This document shows positions 1-7,785 of a stretch of DNA of 15,873 nt, in pieces (position 1 is the first letter of the stretch; each line of letters opens with the position of its first letter). The translations under genes were made by a program, and so were the position numbers. A model generated the notes under the pieces. That model was not told the origin of the DNA. It made no database searches and saw only the letters and a program-made list of their open reading frames with translations. The DNA is taken from contig DASQSI010000121.1 in the NCBI GenBank assembly GCA_035642415.1, positions 1-15,873 of the forward strand. The letters are read 5' to 3'. Origin of the DNA: Rubrobacter_F sp035642415 (GTDB lineage: Bacteria; Actinomycetota; Rubrobacteria; Rubrobacterales; Rubrobacteraceae).

Positions 1-78
1 CCTCGGCGTAGGCGACAAAGTTGAAGATTGGGTCCTAAGGCCTAGGTAGCGAGCTCCTTGGCTGGAGGGCGACGGAGG

Positions 79-93
79 GGTTCCAGAGGAACC
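79..93. promoter_or_regulatory. Short perfect palindrome upstream of the dehydrogenase gene
   Basis: GGTTCC, three bases, GGAACC forms a perfect 6-bp inverted repeat about 90 bases before the first gene. It could be an operator half-site pair or a small hairpin. Nothing else in the 180 bases before the gene is recognisable, and no end of an upstream gene can be seen. Low confidence. Confidence 0.2.
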
Positions 94-180
94 AGGGAAC
101 TGCTGAGGTGACCGGCAGCAGGGGGGAGGCAGAGGATAGACAATTAGCTTGGAACTCAAGGAAACCAGGAGGGTAGCGAG

Positions 181-1104
181 ATGCTGGCTTTGGTGAACAC
201 CCCGCAAGGACAGGAGCCTGCGCAGCTTCAGGAGGTTGAGGAGCCTACCGCGGCCGAAAACGAGGCGATCGTCGAGGTGCACGCCTTTTCCCTGAACCGC
301 GGCGAGCTGAGGCTCTTGGCGAGCCGTCCTGAGGGCTGGCGCCCTGGGCAGGACATCTCCGGGGTTGTAGGCAAGGCGGCGTCAAACGGCAGCGGAGCAC
401 AGGAAGGTGAGCGCGTGGTCGGACTCGTGGATCAGGGCGGCTGGGCCCAGAGAGTGGTTGTTCCCACCGAGCGCCTGGCCGTCTTGCCTGAGGGGGTTAG
501 CTTCACCGAAGCGGCCTCGCTGCCGGTCGCGGGCTTAACAGCCTTGCGTGCCCTACGGGTGGGTGGTCCTCTTCTGGGTCGGCGGGTGCTCGTAACAGGG
601 GCCTCGGGCGGCGTGGGCCACTTTGCTATCCAACTAGCTTCAAGGGCTGGCGCACGCGTTGCGGGCGTGGTCGGTAATCCCGACCATGCACAAAGCTTGG
701 CGAAACTGGGGGTAGAGGAGATTGCCTCGGACATAGAGGATCTCGGTGGTCCCTTCGACCTGATCTTGGAGTCTGTGGGGGGCCGTTCGCTTGAGGTTGG
801 GCTTAGACTCGTAGGGCCGGAGGGGACGGTGGTTATGTTCGGCAATTCCTCAGGAGAGCCATCTGAGATCGCTTTCGGCAGCGTTTTGGCCAGCCCGCGA
901 GCCAAGCTTTATACCTTCTTCGTCTACGCCTCTGCGGACAAAGAAACGTTTGGGGAGGATCTGGCACTGTTGGTCTCCTTGGTTGCCTCAGGGAAGCTGA
1001 GGCCTCAGGTGGGCTTTGAGGCCGGATGGCACGAGCTTGGTCGGGCGGTTGAGGCCCTGCGTGGGCGTCGCGTTGAGGGCAAGGCCGTGTTGCGGGTTGA
1101 ATGA
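181..1104 (+). CDS. Zinc-independent medium-chain dehydrogenase / NAD(P)H:quinone oxidoreductase-like protein
   Basis: A 307-residue protein of the medium-chain dehydrogenase/reductase superfamily, quinone-oxidoreductase branch. The N-terminal GroES-like part covers roughly residues 1-120. The Rossmann domain follows, with the nucleotide-binding motif VLVTGASGGVG at about 136-146 and the usual helix rich in Ala/Gln/Leu behind it. The cysteine and histidine ligands of zinc-dependent alcohol dehydrogenases are absent, so hydride transfer to quinone- or enone-like substrates in the cytosol is the family expectation; the substrate cannot be read from sequence. The length is slightly short but normal for the family. 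ATG is chosen because AGGAGGG precedes it with good spacing. The gene stands alone on this strand; the next gene is convergent. Confidence 0.88.
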   Translation: MLALVNTPQGQEPAQLQEVEEPTAAENEAIVEVHAFSLNRGELRLLASRPEGWRPGQDISGVVGKAASNGSGAQEGERVVGLVDQGGWAQRVVVPTERLAVLPEGVSFTEAASLPVAGLTALRALRVGGPLLGRRVLVTGASGGVGHFAIQLASRAGARVAGVVGNPDHAQSLAKLGVEEIASDIEDLGGPFDLILESVGGRSLEVGLRLVGPEGTVVMFGNSSGEPSEIAFGSVLASPRAKLYTFFVYASADKETFGEDLALLVSLVASGKLRPQVGFEAGWHELGRAVEALRGRRVEGKAVLRVE

Positions 1105-1297
1105 CCGTAGCCCCTAGATTAGGAGCCTGCAGAACTTGGGTGTACAGGATAACTGTGCGGGCGTTACCTCTATCTCTACGTATCTGCGTGGCGGATGAGA
1201 GTTGGCGTCTAGGGGTATACTGTTGGGTAGCGACGAGGCGCCGCGCTGCATGGTTACTTCAAAGATAGCAGACTGGCACACGAACGTTGCAAACTTT

Positions 1298-3256
1298 TTA
1301 GCCGCTCCTCTTAGCTAGCTTCTCCGTTTCTGTAAGTAGTTTATCGACTTCTTCCAACCCTCTATCCCAAAATTTTCTGTCAGTAATATCTACTTCCATC
1401 TTCTCAAAGATATTTTCAGGAGAATCAGACAACCCTGCTGCCAGAAGCTCTTTTACGTTACCTATAGATTCCGGGCGTTTTTTGACACTATTTTGTAAGG
1501 ACTTCGATATAAGTAGACCGCTGGCGTAGGAATAAACATAGAAGAAGTAGCGGAAATGACTAACATACATCCACCAATTGTCAGATCCGTTTGCTGGTTG
1601 TTCTCCCATGTAGGCTGCTATATGGCTTCGGAAGATCTGTCCAATCTCCTGTGCTGATAGATATCCTTTTGCTCGAAACACACTATGAAGCTGCTGCTCA
1701 AAACGATAGAACGCGACCTGGCGGAAAACAGTACTAATCTCATCATTTAGCTTCATCAGCATACCTGCGAGGCGTTCTTCTTCATTCGCATCTCTTAGTA
1801 TATTTTGCAGCACGAAGTCTTCCATAAAAGTACTAGCCACTTCGGCTGTGGATGTTGGAGTGCCAAAATTTAGTTCATTTTGCTTTTGGCGCATAAGCTC
1901 GTCATTGATACCATGTCCTGTTTCATGTGCGATGGTCATCACATCTCTCAATTTATTGGTATGGTTAAGAAGGATATAAACAGGAGTAGGCAGTCGATCG
2001 TACGAGCAGAATGCTCCTCCACGCTTTCCTTTTCTAGGAAAGGCATCAATTTGCCCGTTCTTGACAAAATTGGCAAAGATTTCCCCAAACTCAGGATCAA
2101 GGTTGTGAAGTGACTCGTACACAAGTTCGACAGCTTCTTTATACGGATACTCCTTCGTTACTTCGCCTATTTCAACATTTCGTTCGTGGTATTGAAGGTA
2201 GGGAAGATCGAGAAGTTGGGCTTTTAAAGCGTAAAAACGCTTCGGAATATCGAACCTGCCGGAAACAGCAGCAACCATTGCATCGACGACTTCTGTAGAG
2301 ATATCATCTTGTAGATGGCGCGATGCATCAGGGCGAGCATACCCACGAAGGTCATCGTTTATCATTTTATCTTCTAATACGGAGTTTATTTCCGCTTCGG
2401 AAACACCAGCCAAATCGATTAATATTTCATTTATAACGCGCCCAGCCTCGTCGCGAACTTCTTTATTATCGCTGCTCGTAAGACTTAGAAGTTCTTCATA
2501 GGTTTTTGTTGCCTTTGCTCCGTTTTCCTGAAGCACTTGTTTTTCCTGGCGAGAGAAGAAGTCTTCTCGCATACGAACCCAGTTCCTATAAGAGGTAGCA
2601 CTCTTTCTCGATAGTATGTTTTCGCTTTGTTCAGCTAGAAGGTACGGTGCTTGTGCCCATTGACGCTCTAGGTAATGACGGTAGTCACTTAACCCTGGAT
2701 ACGCTAGGAACGCAGGCTGCTTCTCGAGAGGGATTTTAGCTACATTGAGAACAAAGAATCTTAGTTGGTTTGTTATCTTTTTCCCTCTATCATCCCATGC
2801 CGTTTCCTTGGCTTTAAGTCCAGGATCGGTTTGATCCTGTGCTCTTCTCAACCTTATATAGTAGCCGGAGTCTCCATATGCTCCATGAGAACGGGCCCAT
2901 TGTTCGTAGTCGTCTAGAGCTTCTCCTAAGGCTGCGGGATTCTCTAGGTAATCAATTCGAGACTTCCACTTCTCAACAAAGCGTTGAGTATCTTCGGCAA
3001 TAGTCTTCTCTTCCAGTTCAATTTTCGGATCGTCATCGCCCAAAAGGAGAGGAGAAAGATCCCATTCGGTTTTAGATATCAAGATGCTGTTGGTCGTTTT
3101 GCTTGTCGTACTTGTTTGGGTGTTCTTCTTGGATAGCCATAGTTTACGAGTGTAACAGCAAGTCCGGCTTCGTTTTCTTAGCGAATGCCTGCAACTTACC
3201 GTAGCTCCATACAAGTTCTTCGCTTCTACCATTGCTAAATCAGACTCGCGCTTCAA
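1298..3256 (-). CDS. pepF: M3-family oligoendopeptidase F-like metallopeptidase
   Basis: A cytosolic zinc oligopeptidase of family M3 (PepF/thimet type) that cleaves short peptides. The zinc motif HETGH is at residues 444-448 of the open frame, and the downstream glutamates of the ESTAE-like region (STAEVASTFMED, about 469-480) fit the third ligand. The C-terminal helical region is complete and ends in TAA. From about residue 61 (KTEWDLSPL) the protein follows the family and is near its usual 600 residues. The first 58 residues of the open frame are Arg/Cys/Thr-rich and unlike the family, so the true start is uncertain. Choices are TTG at 3256, ATG at 3232 or TTG at 3082, none with a clear ribosome site. 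A separate ATG at 3140 opens a 22-codon frame that stops at 3072 one frame away, so a frameshift is possible. Base composition is visibly AT-rich compared with both neighbours, which suggests acquisition from a lower-GC donor. Confidence 0.85.
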   Translation of the reverse strand: MKRESDLAMVEAKNLYGATVSCRHSLRKRSRTCCYTRKLWLSKKNTQTSTTSKTTNSILISKTEWDLSPLLLGDDDPKIELEEKTIAEDTQRFVEKWKSRIDYLENPAALGEALDDYEQWARSHGAYGDSGYYIRLRRAQDQTDPGLKAKETAWDDRGKKITNQLRFFVLNVAKIPLEKQPAFLAYPGLSDYRHYLERQWAQAPYLLAEQSENILSRKSATSYRNWVRMREDFFSRQEKQVLQENGAKATKTYEELLSLTSSDNKEVRDEAGRVINEILIDLAGVSEAEINSVLEDKMINDDLRGYARPDASRHLQDDISTEVVDAMVAAVSGRFDIPKRFYALKAQLLDLPYLQYHERNVEIGEVTKEYPYKEAVELVYESLHNLDPEFGEIFANFVKNGQIDAFPRKGKRGGAFCSYDRLPTPVYILLNHTNKLRDVMTIAHETGHGINDELMRQKQNELNFGTPTSTAEVASTFMEDFVLQNILRDANEEERLAGMLMKLNDEISTVFRQVAFYRFEQQLHSVFRAKGYLSAQEIGQIFRSHIAAYMGEQPANGSDNWWMYVSHFRYFFYVYSYASGLLISKSLQNSVKKRPESIGNVKELLAAGLSDSPENIFEKMEVDITDRKFWDRGLEEVDKLLTETEKLAKRSG

Positions 3257-3377
3257 AGCCTCAGATACGCGTTATTGGGAGATCTGGAAGCGCTCCTAGG
3301 ATAAGCTAGCTACTCTTGATGTACACCCCAGCACTCCGAGGTCTCTCGGAGAGCCGGGCGCGTAGGAAAGGTATCGC

Positions 3378-4562
3378 TTGTCGTCGCACTCGTCTCCCAG
3401 AGAAACGGAAGTCCTGGTGGTAGGGGCGAGTTTGGCTGGGCTCTGCGCCGCCTGTTCCGCCGCCCAAGGCGGAGTCGAAACCCTCCTGATAGACGCCGCC
3501 CCCGAGATCGGGGCGTACCCCAATCCGGCTACGCTCCTCATGGAGCCGATCTGGCGGCGCACTGGCCTCTCCTTACCCGAAGGGGCGGTCGAGCGTGAGC
3601 TCTCCGGGATGCGGGTGGGTGGGCCTTCGGGTGCAGGACCACTCTTCCGCTTGCGTGCCTTTCACCTGAACCGCCGGGCCTTCGACCGTGGCTTCGCCGA
3701 GCGGGCTGCCGAAGCCGGAGCGATCGTCTGCGACGGGGTGCGCGTGATGGGGGCGCTCCCCTCCGGCGGGGTGCTAACCGAAGACGGCCCTGTACGTGCC
3801 CGGGTCACCATCTTCGCTGACGGAGTGAACTCGGTAGCGCAGAAGGTTATGCCGACGATACGCAATCCTTGGGAGGTGGCCTGGGGGCTGGCCCAGCTCC
3901 TCGAGGCCCCGGACCTGGGCAAGCCCCGCTACTCTGAGGTGCGCTTTGGTAGCTTCGCCCCCGGTTGGCGGGCCCAGCTCAACCCCTTGGGTGGCAGCCG
4001 CGCCAGTTTGTGGACCTTCGTAAGGGGGGTGCCGCGCGGGGAACTCAATGGATATGCCGAGCGCGCCCAGAGGTCCTTCCTCGGCCCCGAGGAAGTTAGA
4101 ATCCTCGAAGAGCGCCAAGGCGCGGACCCGGCGTTCGTGGTGCCGTACCACATCAGTGATGACGGTGTGATGGCTTGTGGAGCCGCCGCCGGGCAAGGGG
4201 GGTTAGAGTACGGGGCCCGCGCGGGCCTCGTGGCAGGGGAGGTGGCCGCCAAAGCCGTCCGCGCCGGTGACACATCCCGACGTGCCCTCAGGCAGTACGA
4301 AAGCACCTGGCGCCGGGAGACTGCGGTGGAGCGCTTGTTCGTGCGGTGGGGGATGGAGGCTCTGAGGCACCTCTCCGATGCCGAACTCGATGAACTGTTC
4401 GGGGGCTTCTTGCTTGGGGTCGAGCTCGGCGAAGAGGATCTCTTGGCGCTCGTTCGGGGCGATCCGCGTGTCGCGCTTCGGAGGGCTGGAGCGAGGTGCT
4501 CGGTAAGTACCTTCTTGAGACTTGCTCTGGGGTGGGCCAGGGCGGCTTGGTATCATGTATAA
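3378..4562 (+). CDS. FAD-dependent oxidoreductase, geranylgeranyl reductase/FixC-like
   Basis: A 394-residue flavoprotein. The N-terminal dinucleotide-binding strand VLVVGASLAGLCAA (about residues 12-25) is followed by the acidic end of the second strand (LLIDAAPEIG). A second FAD signature, FADGVNSVAQKV, lies near 145-156, and the third FAD site (GAAAGQGGLEYGARAG) near 270. This order is typical of geranylgeranyl reductases and related group A flavin oxidoreductases. The usual GDAAG of the third motif reads GAAAG here, so the ribityl-contacting Asp is missing. That could mean altered FAD binding or a divergent subfamily. TTG at 3378 is chosen because AGGAAAGG (3364-3371) sits six bases before it. 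Substrate unknown: isoprenoid or quinone reduction is a family-level guess. Divergent from the peptidase gene. Confidence 0.78.
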   Translation: MSSHSSPRETEVLVVGASLAGLCAACSAAQGGVETLLIDAAPEIGAYPNPATLLMEPIWRRTGLSLPEGAVERELSGMRVGGPSGAGPLFRLRAFHLNRRAFDRGFAERAAEAGAIVCDGVRVMGALPSGGVLTEDGPVRARVTIFADGVNSVAQKVMPTIRNPWEVAWGLAQLLEAPDLGKPRYSEVRFGSFAPGWRAQLNPLGGSRASLWTFVRGVPRGELNGYAERAQRSFLGPEEVRILEERQGADPAFVVPYHISDDGVMACGAAAGQGGLEYGARAGLVAGEVAAKAVRAGDTSRRALRQYESTWRRETAVERLFVRWGMEALRHLSDAELDELFGGFLLGVELGEEDLLALVRGDPRVALRRAGARCSVSTFLRLALGWARAAWYHV

Positions 4563-4715
4563 GGGGCAAAGGTGATGGGCGCTTCTACTAAAGGTGAACC
4601 GACACGGGAACTACGCTGAAGTCAGACCATAGAGTACCGATCCCCGGCTCTACTGAGGAACGTTGGCGCTTTGCAGTGATCCAAAAGCGGCTTGGGCGTA
4701 GAATGGTTACTAACC

Positions 4716-4775
4716 GATAGCCTCGTTGGAGACTCTTTGCGTTCCAGCTCCGTTATCTTCCAACGAGTAGCTATC
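4716..4775. repeat. 60-nt hairpin repeat, copy 1
   Basis: Arms GATAGCCTCGTTGGA (4716-4730) and TCCAACGAG-TA-GCTATC (4759-4775) pair over 15 bp with one 2-nt bulge around a 28-nt loop. A second copy with the same arms, bulge position and loop length lies 390 bases downstream. TAGAAT at 4699-4704, which could act as a -10 box, precedes this copy and is kept at copy 2. No convincing -35 is visible. It may be a small structured RNA, a REP/MITE-like element or an attenuator. Confidence 0.75.
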
Positions 4776-4818
4776 TGCTTTGTGGGGACTGCGTCGGGCA
4801 AGGATTTTGGGTGTAGGC

Positions 4819-4935
4819 ATGGCTTTCGTTGAGATGTGGCCGCTCTGGCAAAAGGTGGGCGTTGCGGCCTGGGTCATAGGGGCCGATCTGCTCGTGGTCA
4901 TTGTGTTGTTGTGGATTGCCGCGCGTTGGCGGTAG
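4819..4935 (+). CDS. 38-residue single-pass membrane peptide
   Basis: ATG to TAG gives 38 residues. A short N-terminal segment (MAFVEMWPLWQK) is followed by a strongly hydrophobic helix at about residues 13-34 and a basic end (AARWR), the charge pattern expected for a small inner-membrane peptide with the C-terminus inside. The ribosome site is weak (AAGGA lies 15 bases upstream). No family is recognised. It lies between the two copies of the 60-nt hairpin repeat and is followed directly by a small inverted repeat, so it may form a discrete unit with them. Such short hydrophobic peptides include type I toxins and stress peptides, but nothing here proves either role. Confidence 0.45.
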   Translation: MAFVEMWPLWQKVGVAAWVIGADLLVVIVLLWIAARWR

Positions 4936-4961
4936 GGCCGAGGTGATATAGGGCTTCGGCC
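4936..4961 (+). terminator. Possible hairpin terminator after the small membrane peptide
   Basis: GGCCGA at 4936-4941 pairs with TCGGCC at 4956-4961 around a 14-nt loop. It begins directly after the TAG of the 38-codon gene. There is no T-run, so intrinsic termination is only a possibility. Confidence 0.3.
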
Positions 4962-5105
4962 TCTATGTTGCTGCATCTCTCGTGTGAGGGTAGGATGCTG
5001 TTCATTACCGGGCTGGTACCACCTTCAATGTCTTTTACCCAGCCTCTCCCTGGTCAATGGGCTTATGTAGCACGAGGTACGTAGGGGTGTAGAATAGCTA
5101 CTAAA

Positions 5106-5165
5106 GATAGCCTCGTTGGACACCCTTTGTGTTTAACCACCGTTGCATTCCAACGAGACGCTATC
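5106..5165. repeat. 60-nt hairpin repeat, copy 2
   Basis: Second copy of the element at 4716-4775. The same arm GATAGCCTCGTTGGA (5106-5120) pairs with TCCAACGAG-AC-GCTATC (5149-5165). The loop is again 28 nt, and its bases differ at many positions while keeping CTTTG and CCGTT at the same places. The 2-nt bulge differs (AC instead of TA) but keeps its position. A TAGAAT box lies just upstream at 5090-5095, as at copy 1. Confidence 0.75.
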
Positions 5166-5306
5166 TTTTAACGGTCCGTCCCCCTATGTCTCATATCGCC
5201 TAGCTAGTCCCTGGGGGCGGGTGTAGCTCAAAAGCGCGGTGGGTAAGAAAACATAACCTAGCGCGAGGGCTTTGTGGGCACTGGATCAGCTAGTTTCCCC
5301 CCTCGG

Positions 5307-6182
5307 CTAGGACTCCGCCGACGAGTCTCCCAAGAACGTGCTCTCGTAGTCGCGGGCGAACTCCTCAAACCTCCGCGATCCCCGCCTGGTGACCTTCGCC
5401 ACCCCGCTCGTCAAGACGGCGGCGTATCCAGCTTCCTGTAGTCGGGCAAGCTCGATCACACCAGCGGCCTGCCACTCCGGCATACCCCCTCCGACCATGG
5501 CTCGCCGAGCGTCCTCAAAAGACACCTCCACGCACTCGATCGGCCGTCTGAGTACTGTCGAGAGTCGCTCAGCCGCCTCGCGGCTGGAGATCGCCTCTGG
5601 GCCAGTCAACTCGTACACCTTGCCCTCGTGCCCTTCCTCAGTTAGCACCCTAGCCGCCACGGCGGCTACGTCGCGTGCGTCGATCAGAGTAACCTTGGCG
5701 TCTAGGATAGGCGAGTAGAGCTTACGCTCGGAGGCGATCGACCACGCGTTCGAGAGCATGTTCTGCATGAAGCTGTTAGGTCGCAGGAAGGTCCAAGAGA
5801 GCTTCGACTTTTCGAGGACCCGCTCACCGTCCGCATGGTTGCGCAAGAAGCGTACCGGCGAGTTAGCCTCGCCTCCGAGCGCGGATAGCTTGACGACGTG
5901 TCGCACGCCCGCACACTCTGCCGCTTCGATTAAGTTCTTCTCCCACTCGGGCTGGTGCGGGTCAGGGGGTGTCAGGAGGAAGGTTCGATCCACGCCCTCC
6001 AGCGCCGCGTCGAGGGTCTCAGGGGATCCGAGGTCCCCGACCGTGACCTCGACGCCTTCTCGCTCCACGATGCTCGTCTTCTCCGGAGTATGTACCAACG
6101 CGCGTGTCGGCACCCTCAGGGCCGCGAGTTCTTCGATCAGCGCAGAGCTTATGGTTCCTGTCGAACCGGTGACAAGGATCAT
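5307..6182 (-). CDS. NmrA-like / atypical short-chain NAD(P)-binding oxidoreductase
   Basis: From the ATG at 6182 the protein is 291 residues and begins directly with the Rossmann strand MILVTGSTGTISSAL, the normal start of NmrA/HSCARG and NAD(P)H:quinone reductase 2-like proteins. The usual third glycine of TGxxGxxG is replaced by Ser (TGSTGTIS), as in some members. Further family marks are the acidic second segment (VTVGDLGSPETLDAALEGVD), LLTPPDP, the HVVKLSALG strand and the FLRPNSFMQNM segment that lines the substrate pocket. The protein is likely either an NAD(P)H-using quinone/azo reductase or a redox sensor. The open frame extends to a GTG at 6239; this adds 19 atypical residues. The ATG is preferred on family length, although its ribosome site is weak. 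A strong AGGAGG further upstream serves an ATG-TAG pair instead (separate entry). The gene ends with TAG. Confidence 0.82.
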   Translation of the reverse strand: MILVTGSTGTISSALIEELAALRVPTRALVHTPEKTSIVEREGVEVTVGDLGSPETLDAALEGVDRTFLLTPPDPHQPEWEKNLIEAAECAGVRHVVKLSALGGEANSPVRFLRNHADGERVLEKSKLSWTFLRPNSFMQNMLSNAWSIASERKLYSPILDAKVTLIDARDVAAVAARVLTEEGHEGKVYELTGPEAISSREAAERLSTVLRRPIECVEVSFEDARRAMVGGGMPEWQAAGVIELARLQEAGYAAVLTSGVAKVTRRGSRRFEEFARDYESTFLGDSSAES

Positions 6183-6243
6183 GCCCTTTCTTTTCACCCC
6201 CGTAGCGGAGAGATACTCGTACCGCGAGTATGATGCCACGCCT

Positions 6244-6261
6244 CTACATTTGATGCCTCCT
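6244..6261 (-). promoter_or_regulatory. Strong ribosome site feeding an ATG-TAG start-stop pair
   Basis: On the minus strand AGGAGG (6261-6256) is followed after an ideal six bases by ATG and then immediately TAG (6249-6244). Four bases later comes the GTG at 6239, in frame with the NmrA-like gene. This is the best ribosome site in front of that gene, yet it starts a one-codon ORF. It may stall ribosomes, drive reinitiation at the GTG, or mark a damaged original start. Confidence 0.4.
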
Positions 6262-6378
6262 ACAAAGGGCTATTCTAGTTGCTGAGAAGGGGTCTTCTCG
6301 GAAGTTCGCTGTACTGTTAGCGTCTACTGACGCTCCTTCTGCAAGTCGTCGAGTTGCCTCATACATTTCTAGCTATCC

Positions 6379-7080
6379 CTAGGGGCGACGTTTACTTCCA
6401 AACAGCACATCGCGTGCCTCCTCGTCGAGGTCCTCGATCGGACGCCTGAGTTCCTCGCCCACTTCCATCGCCCGCCGGACCGCAGGCCGCGACTCTACGC
6501 TCTCGTACCAGCGCCTAAGGTTTGGGTAATCCTCCATCCTCTGCCCTTGCCTCTCGTGAGACACCACCCACGGGTAGATGGCCATATCCACGATCGAGTA
6601 CTCCTCGCCAGCAAAGTAGCTGGCTTCGAAGAGGCGGGTGTCCATAACCCCGTACAGGCGTGCGGCCTCGTTGGTGTAGCGGTTTATGGCATAGGGGATC
6701 TTCTCGGGCGCGTACCCCCGGAAATGGTGGGCCTGGCCGAGCATGGGTCCCACGTGGGCCATCTGGAACATCAGCCATTGCAAGGCGACGTACCTCTCGC
6801 GGGGAGAGGTTGGCCAAAACTTCTTGGCCTTCTCGGCGAGGTAAATCAAGATCGCCCCCGACTCGAAGACGGAGATAGGCTCGCCGTCTGGGCCTTCGGG
6901 GTCTACTATGGCGGGCATCTTGTTGTTGGGGCTTATGCGGAGGAACTCCTCGTCGAACTGCTCACCGGCGGTGATATCAACAGGCACCAGATTGTATGGT
7001 AGTTCTGCTTCTTCCAGGAAGATGGCGATCTTCTTACCGTTGGGAGTCGGCCAATAGTAAAGGTTGATCGGTTGCAGCAT
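6379..7080 (-). CDS. Glutathione S-transferase family protein, YfcG/YghU (nu-class) type
   Basis: 233 residues. The N-terminal thioredoxin-fold domain starts with INLYYWPTPNGKK, matching the TPNG(H/K)K glutathione site of the nu-class disulfide-bond oxidoreductases YfcG and YghU. ISPNNKMPAIVD carries the cis-proline, and VFESGAILIYLAEK the Glu-Ser pair that binds the glutamyl part of glutathione. The C-terminal helical domain includes the MDTRL and IVDMAIYPW segments. The family reduces disulfides or organic peroxides using glutathione in the cytosol. Most actinobacteria use mycothiol, so the thiol partner in this host is an open question. GAGGAG nine bases before the ATG supports the start. 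Same strand as the NmrA-like gene, about 140 bases upstream of its ribosome site, so cotranscription is possible. Confidence 0.88.
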   Translation of the reverse strand: MLQPINLYYWPTPNGKKIAIFLEEAELPYNLVPVDITAGEQFDEEFLRISPNNKMPAIVDPEGPDGEPISVFESGAILIYLAEKAKKFWPTSPRERYVALQWLMFQMAHVGPMLGQAHHFRGYAPEKIPYAINRYTNEAARLYGVMDTRLFEASYFAGEEYSIVDMAIYPWVVSHERQGQRMEDYPNLRRWYESVESRPAVRRAMEVGEELRRPIEDLDEEARDVLFGSKRRP

Positions 7081-7785
7081 TCCTCGTCGCTCCTCATCCG
7101 TATTTTTCGACTACCTTAACATGTACCCCCGAAGGTGAGTACCTCCAGATACCAGGCGTGCCAACCGTGCGGGCTCTACTTATTAGATGAGGGGCGCGGC
7201 GGTCCTTGCCTGCTGGCGGTCTTGGAGGACCAAGGAGATATCGGTCTGTCGCGCTCGCTTCGGCCACAACCGAGATACAAGGAGATTCTCCGACTTTCTG
7301 TCTCACAAGGGATCCTTGTCGCTACTCCTTAAAAGATTCTAGACACCGCACAATGTTCACGGTTCGCAATCCTGCTTAGCCCCAAACGCCTCGAGACGCT
7401 CGAGCGGTAAGGGCTCACCGCGTGCTCTACGGCGAGATCCCCGCTAGTTGTACACCAACGCGGCTTTACGATTTACGACGAGAAGCGGGAAGCAGATGGC
7501 GTAGATGCTGCCTAAAAACCCTTGGTTCGGGGGCAAAGAGCAAAGTGTAATAGAAGGTCAGGGATACGCCTCAGTATTCATTCTGGTGAGTCGTCCCCGG
7601 TGAAGCTGGACACGTTATCCCTGCTACCGCTATTATTGACCTCTGGCAAAGGCTACTACTGTATAGAGCGGGTTTAGGGCAGTCTAACCCCTACATTTAG
7701 GTGCATATTATGATGAGAGCCGAGTAGAGGTCTTTCGAACGCCAAAGACCTCTAAATACCTTCTAAGCAGCGCGAAGGGTGAGAA
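7081..7785. other. About 700 bases without a convincing gene
   Basis: Reading frames here are short and lack ribosome sites. The only protein-like piece is a 30-codon minus-strand frame at 7444-7536, hydrophobic in the middle (GSIYAICFPLLVVNRK), which may be a remnant of a membrane protein. The plus-strand frame 7135-7332 has no recognisable family. The hairpin at 7725-7754 is listed separately. Confidence 0.5.
7725..7754. repeat. Perfect 11-bp inverted repeat upstream of the helix-turn-helix gene
   Basis: TAGAGGTCTTT (7725-7735) and AAAGACCTCTA (7744-7754) pair perfectly around an 8-nt loop, 31 bases before the start of the helix-turn-helix/coiled-coil gene. There is no T-run on either side, so a terminator is unlikely. 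An operator for the product of the next gene, or a 5' leader structure, fits the position better. Confidence 0.55.

Larger units (their letters stand above)
4563..5306. other. Gene-poor stretch with one small membrane peptide and two matched hairpins
   Basis: This 744-base stretch between the FAD oxidoreductase and the NmrA-like gene holds no ordinary gene. It contains a 38-codon membrane peptide and two copies of a 60-nt hairpin repeat, listed separately. Reverse-strand reading frames across 4710-4976 are shadows of these elements. Confidence 0.6.

Noticed and set aside
5211..5240. tRNA start resembling GGGCGGGTGTAGCTCA
   Set aside because: No anticodon arm, T arm or matching acceptor strand follows.
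7135..7332. 65-codon plus-strand frame
   Set aside because: No ribosome site or family resemblance; a competing frame on the other strand is equally long.
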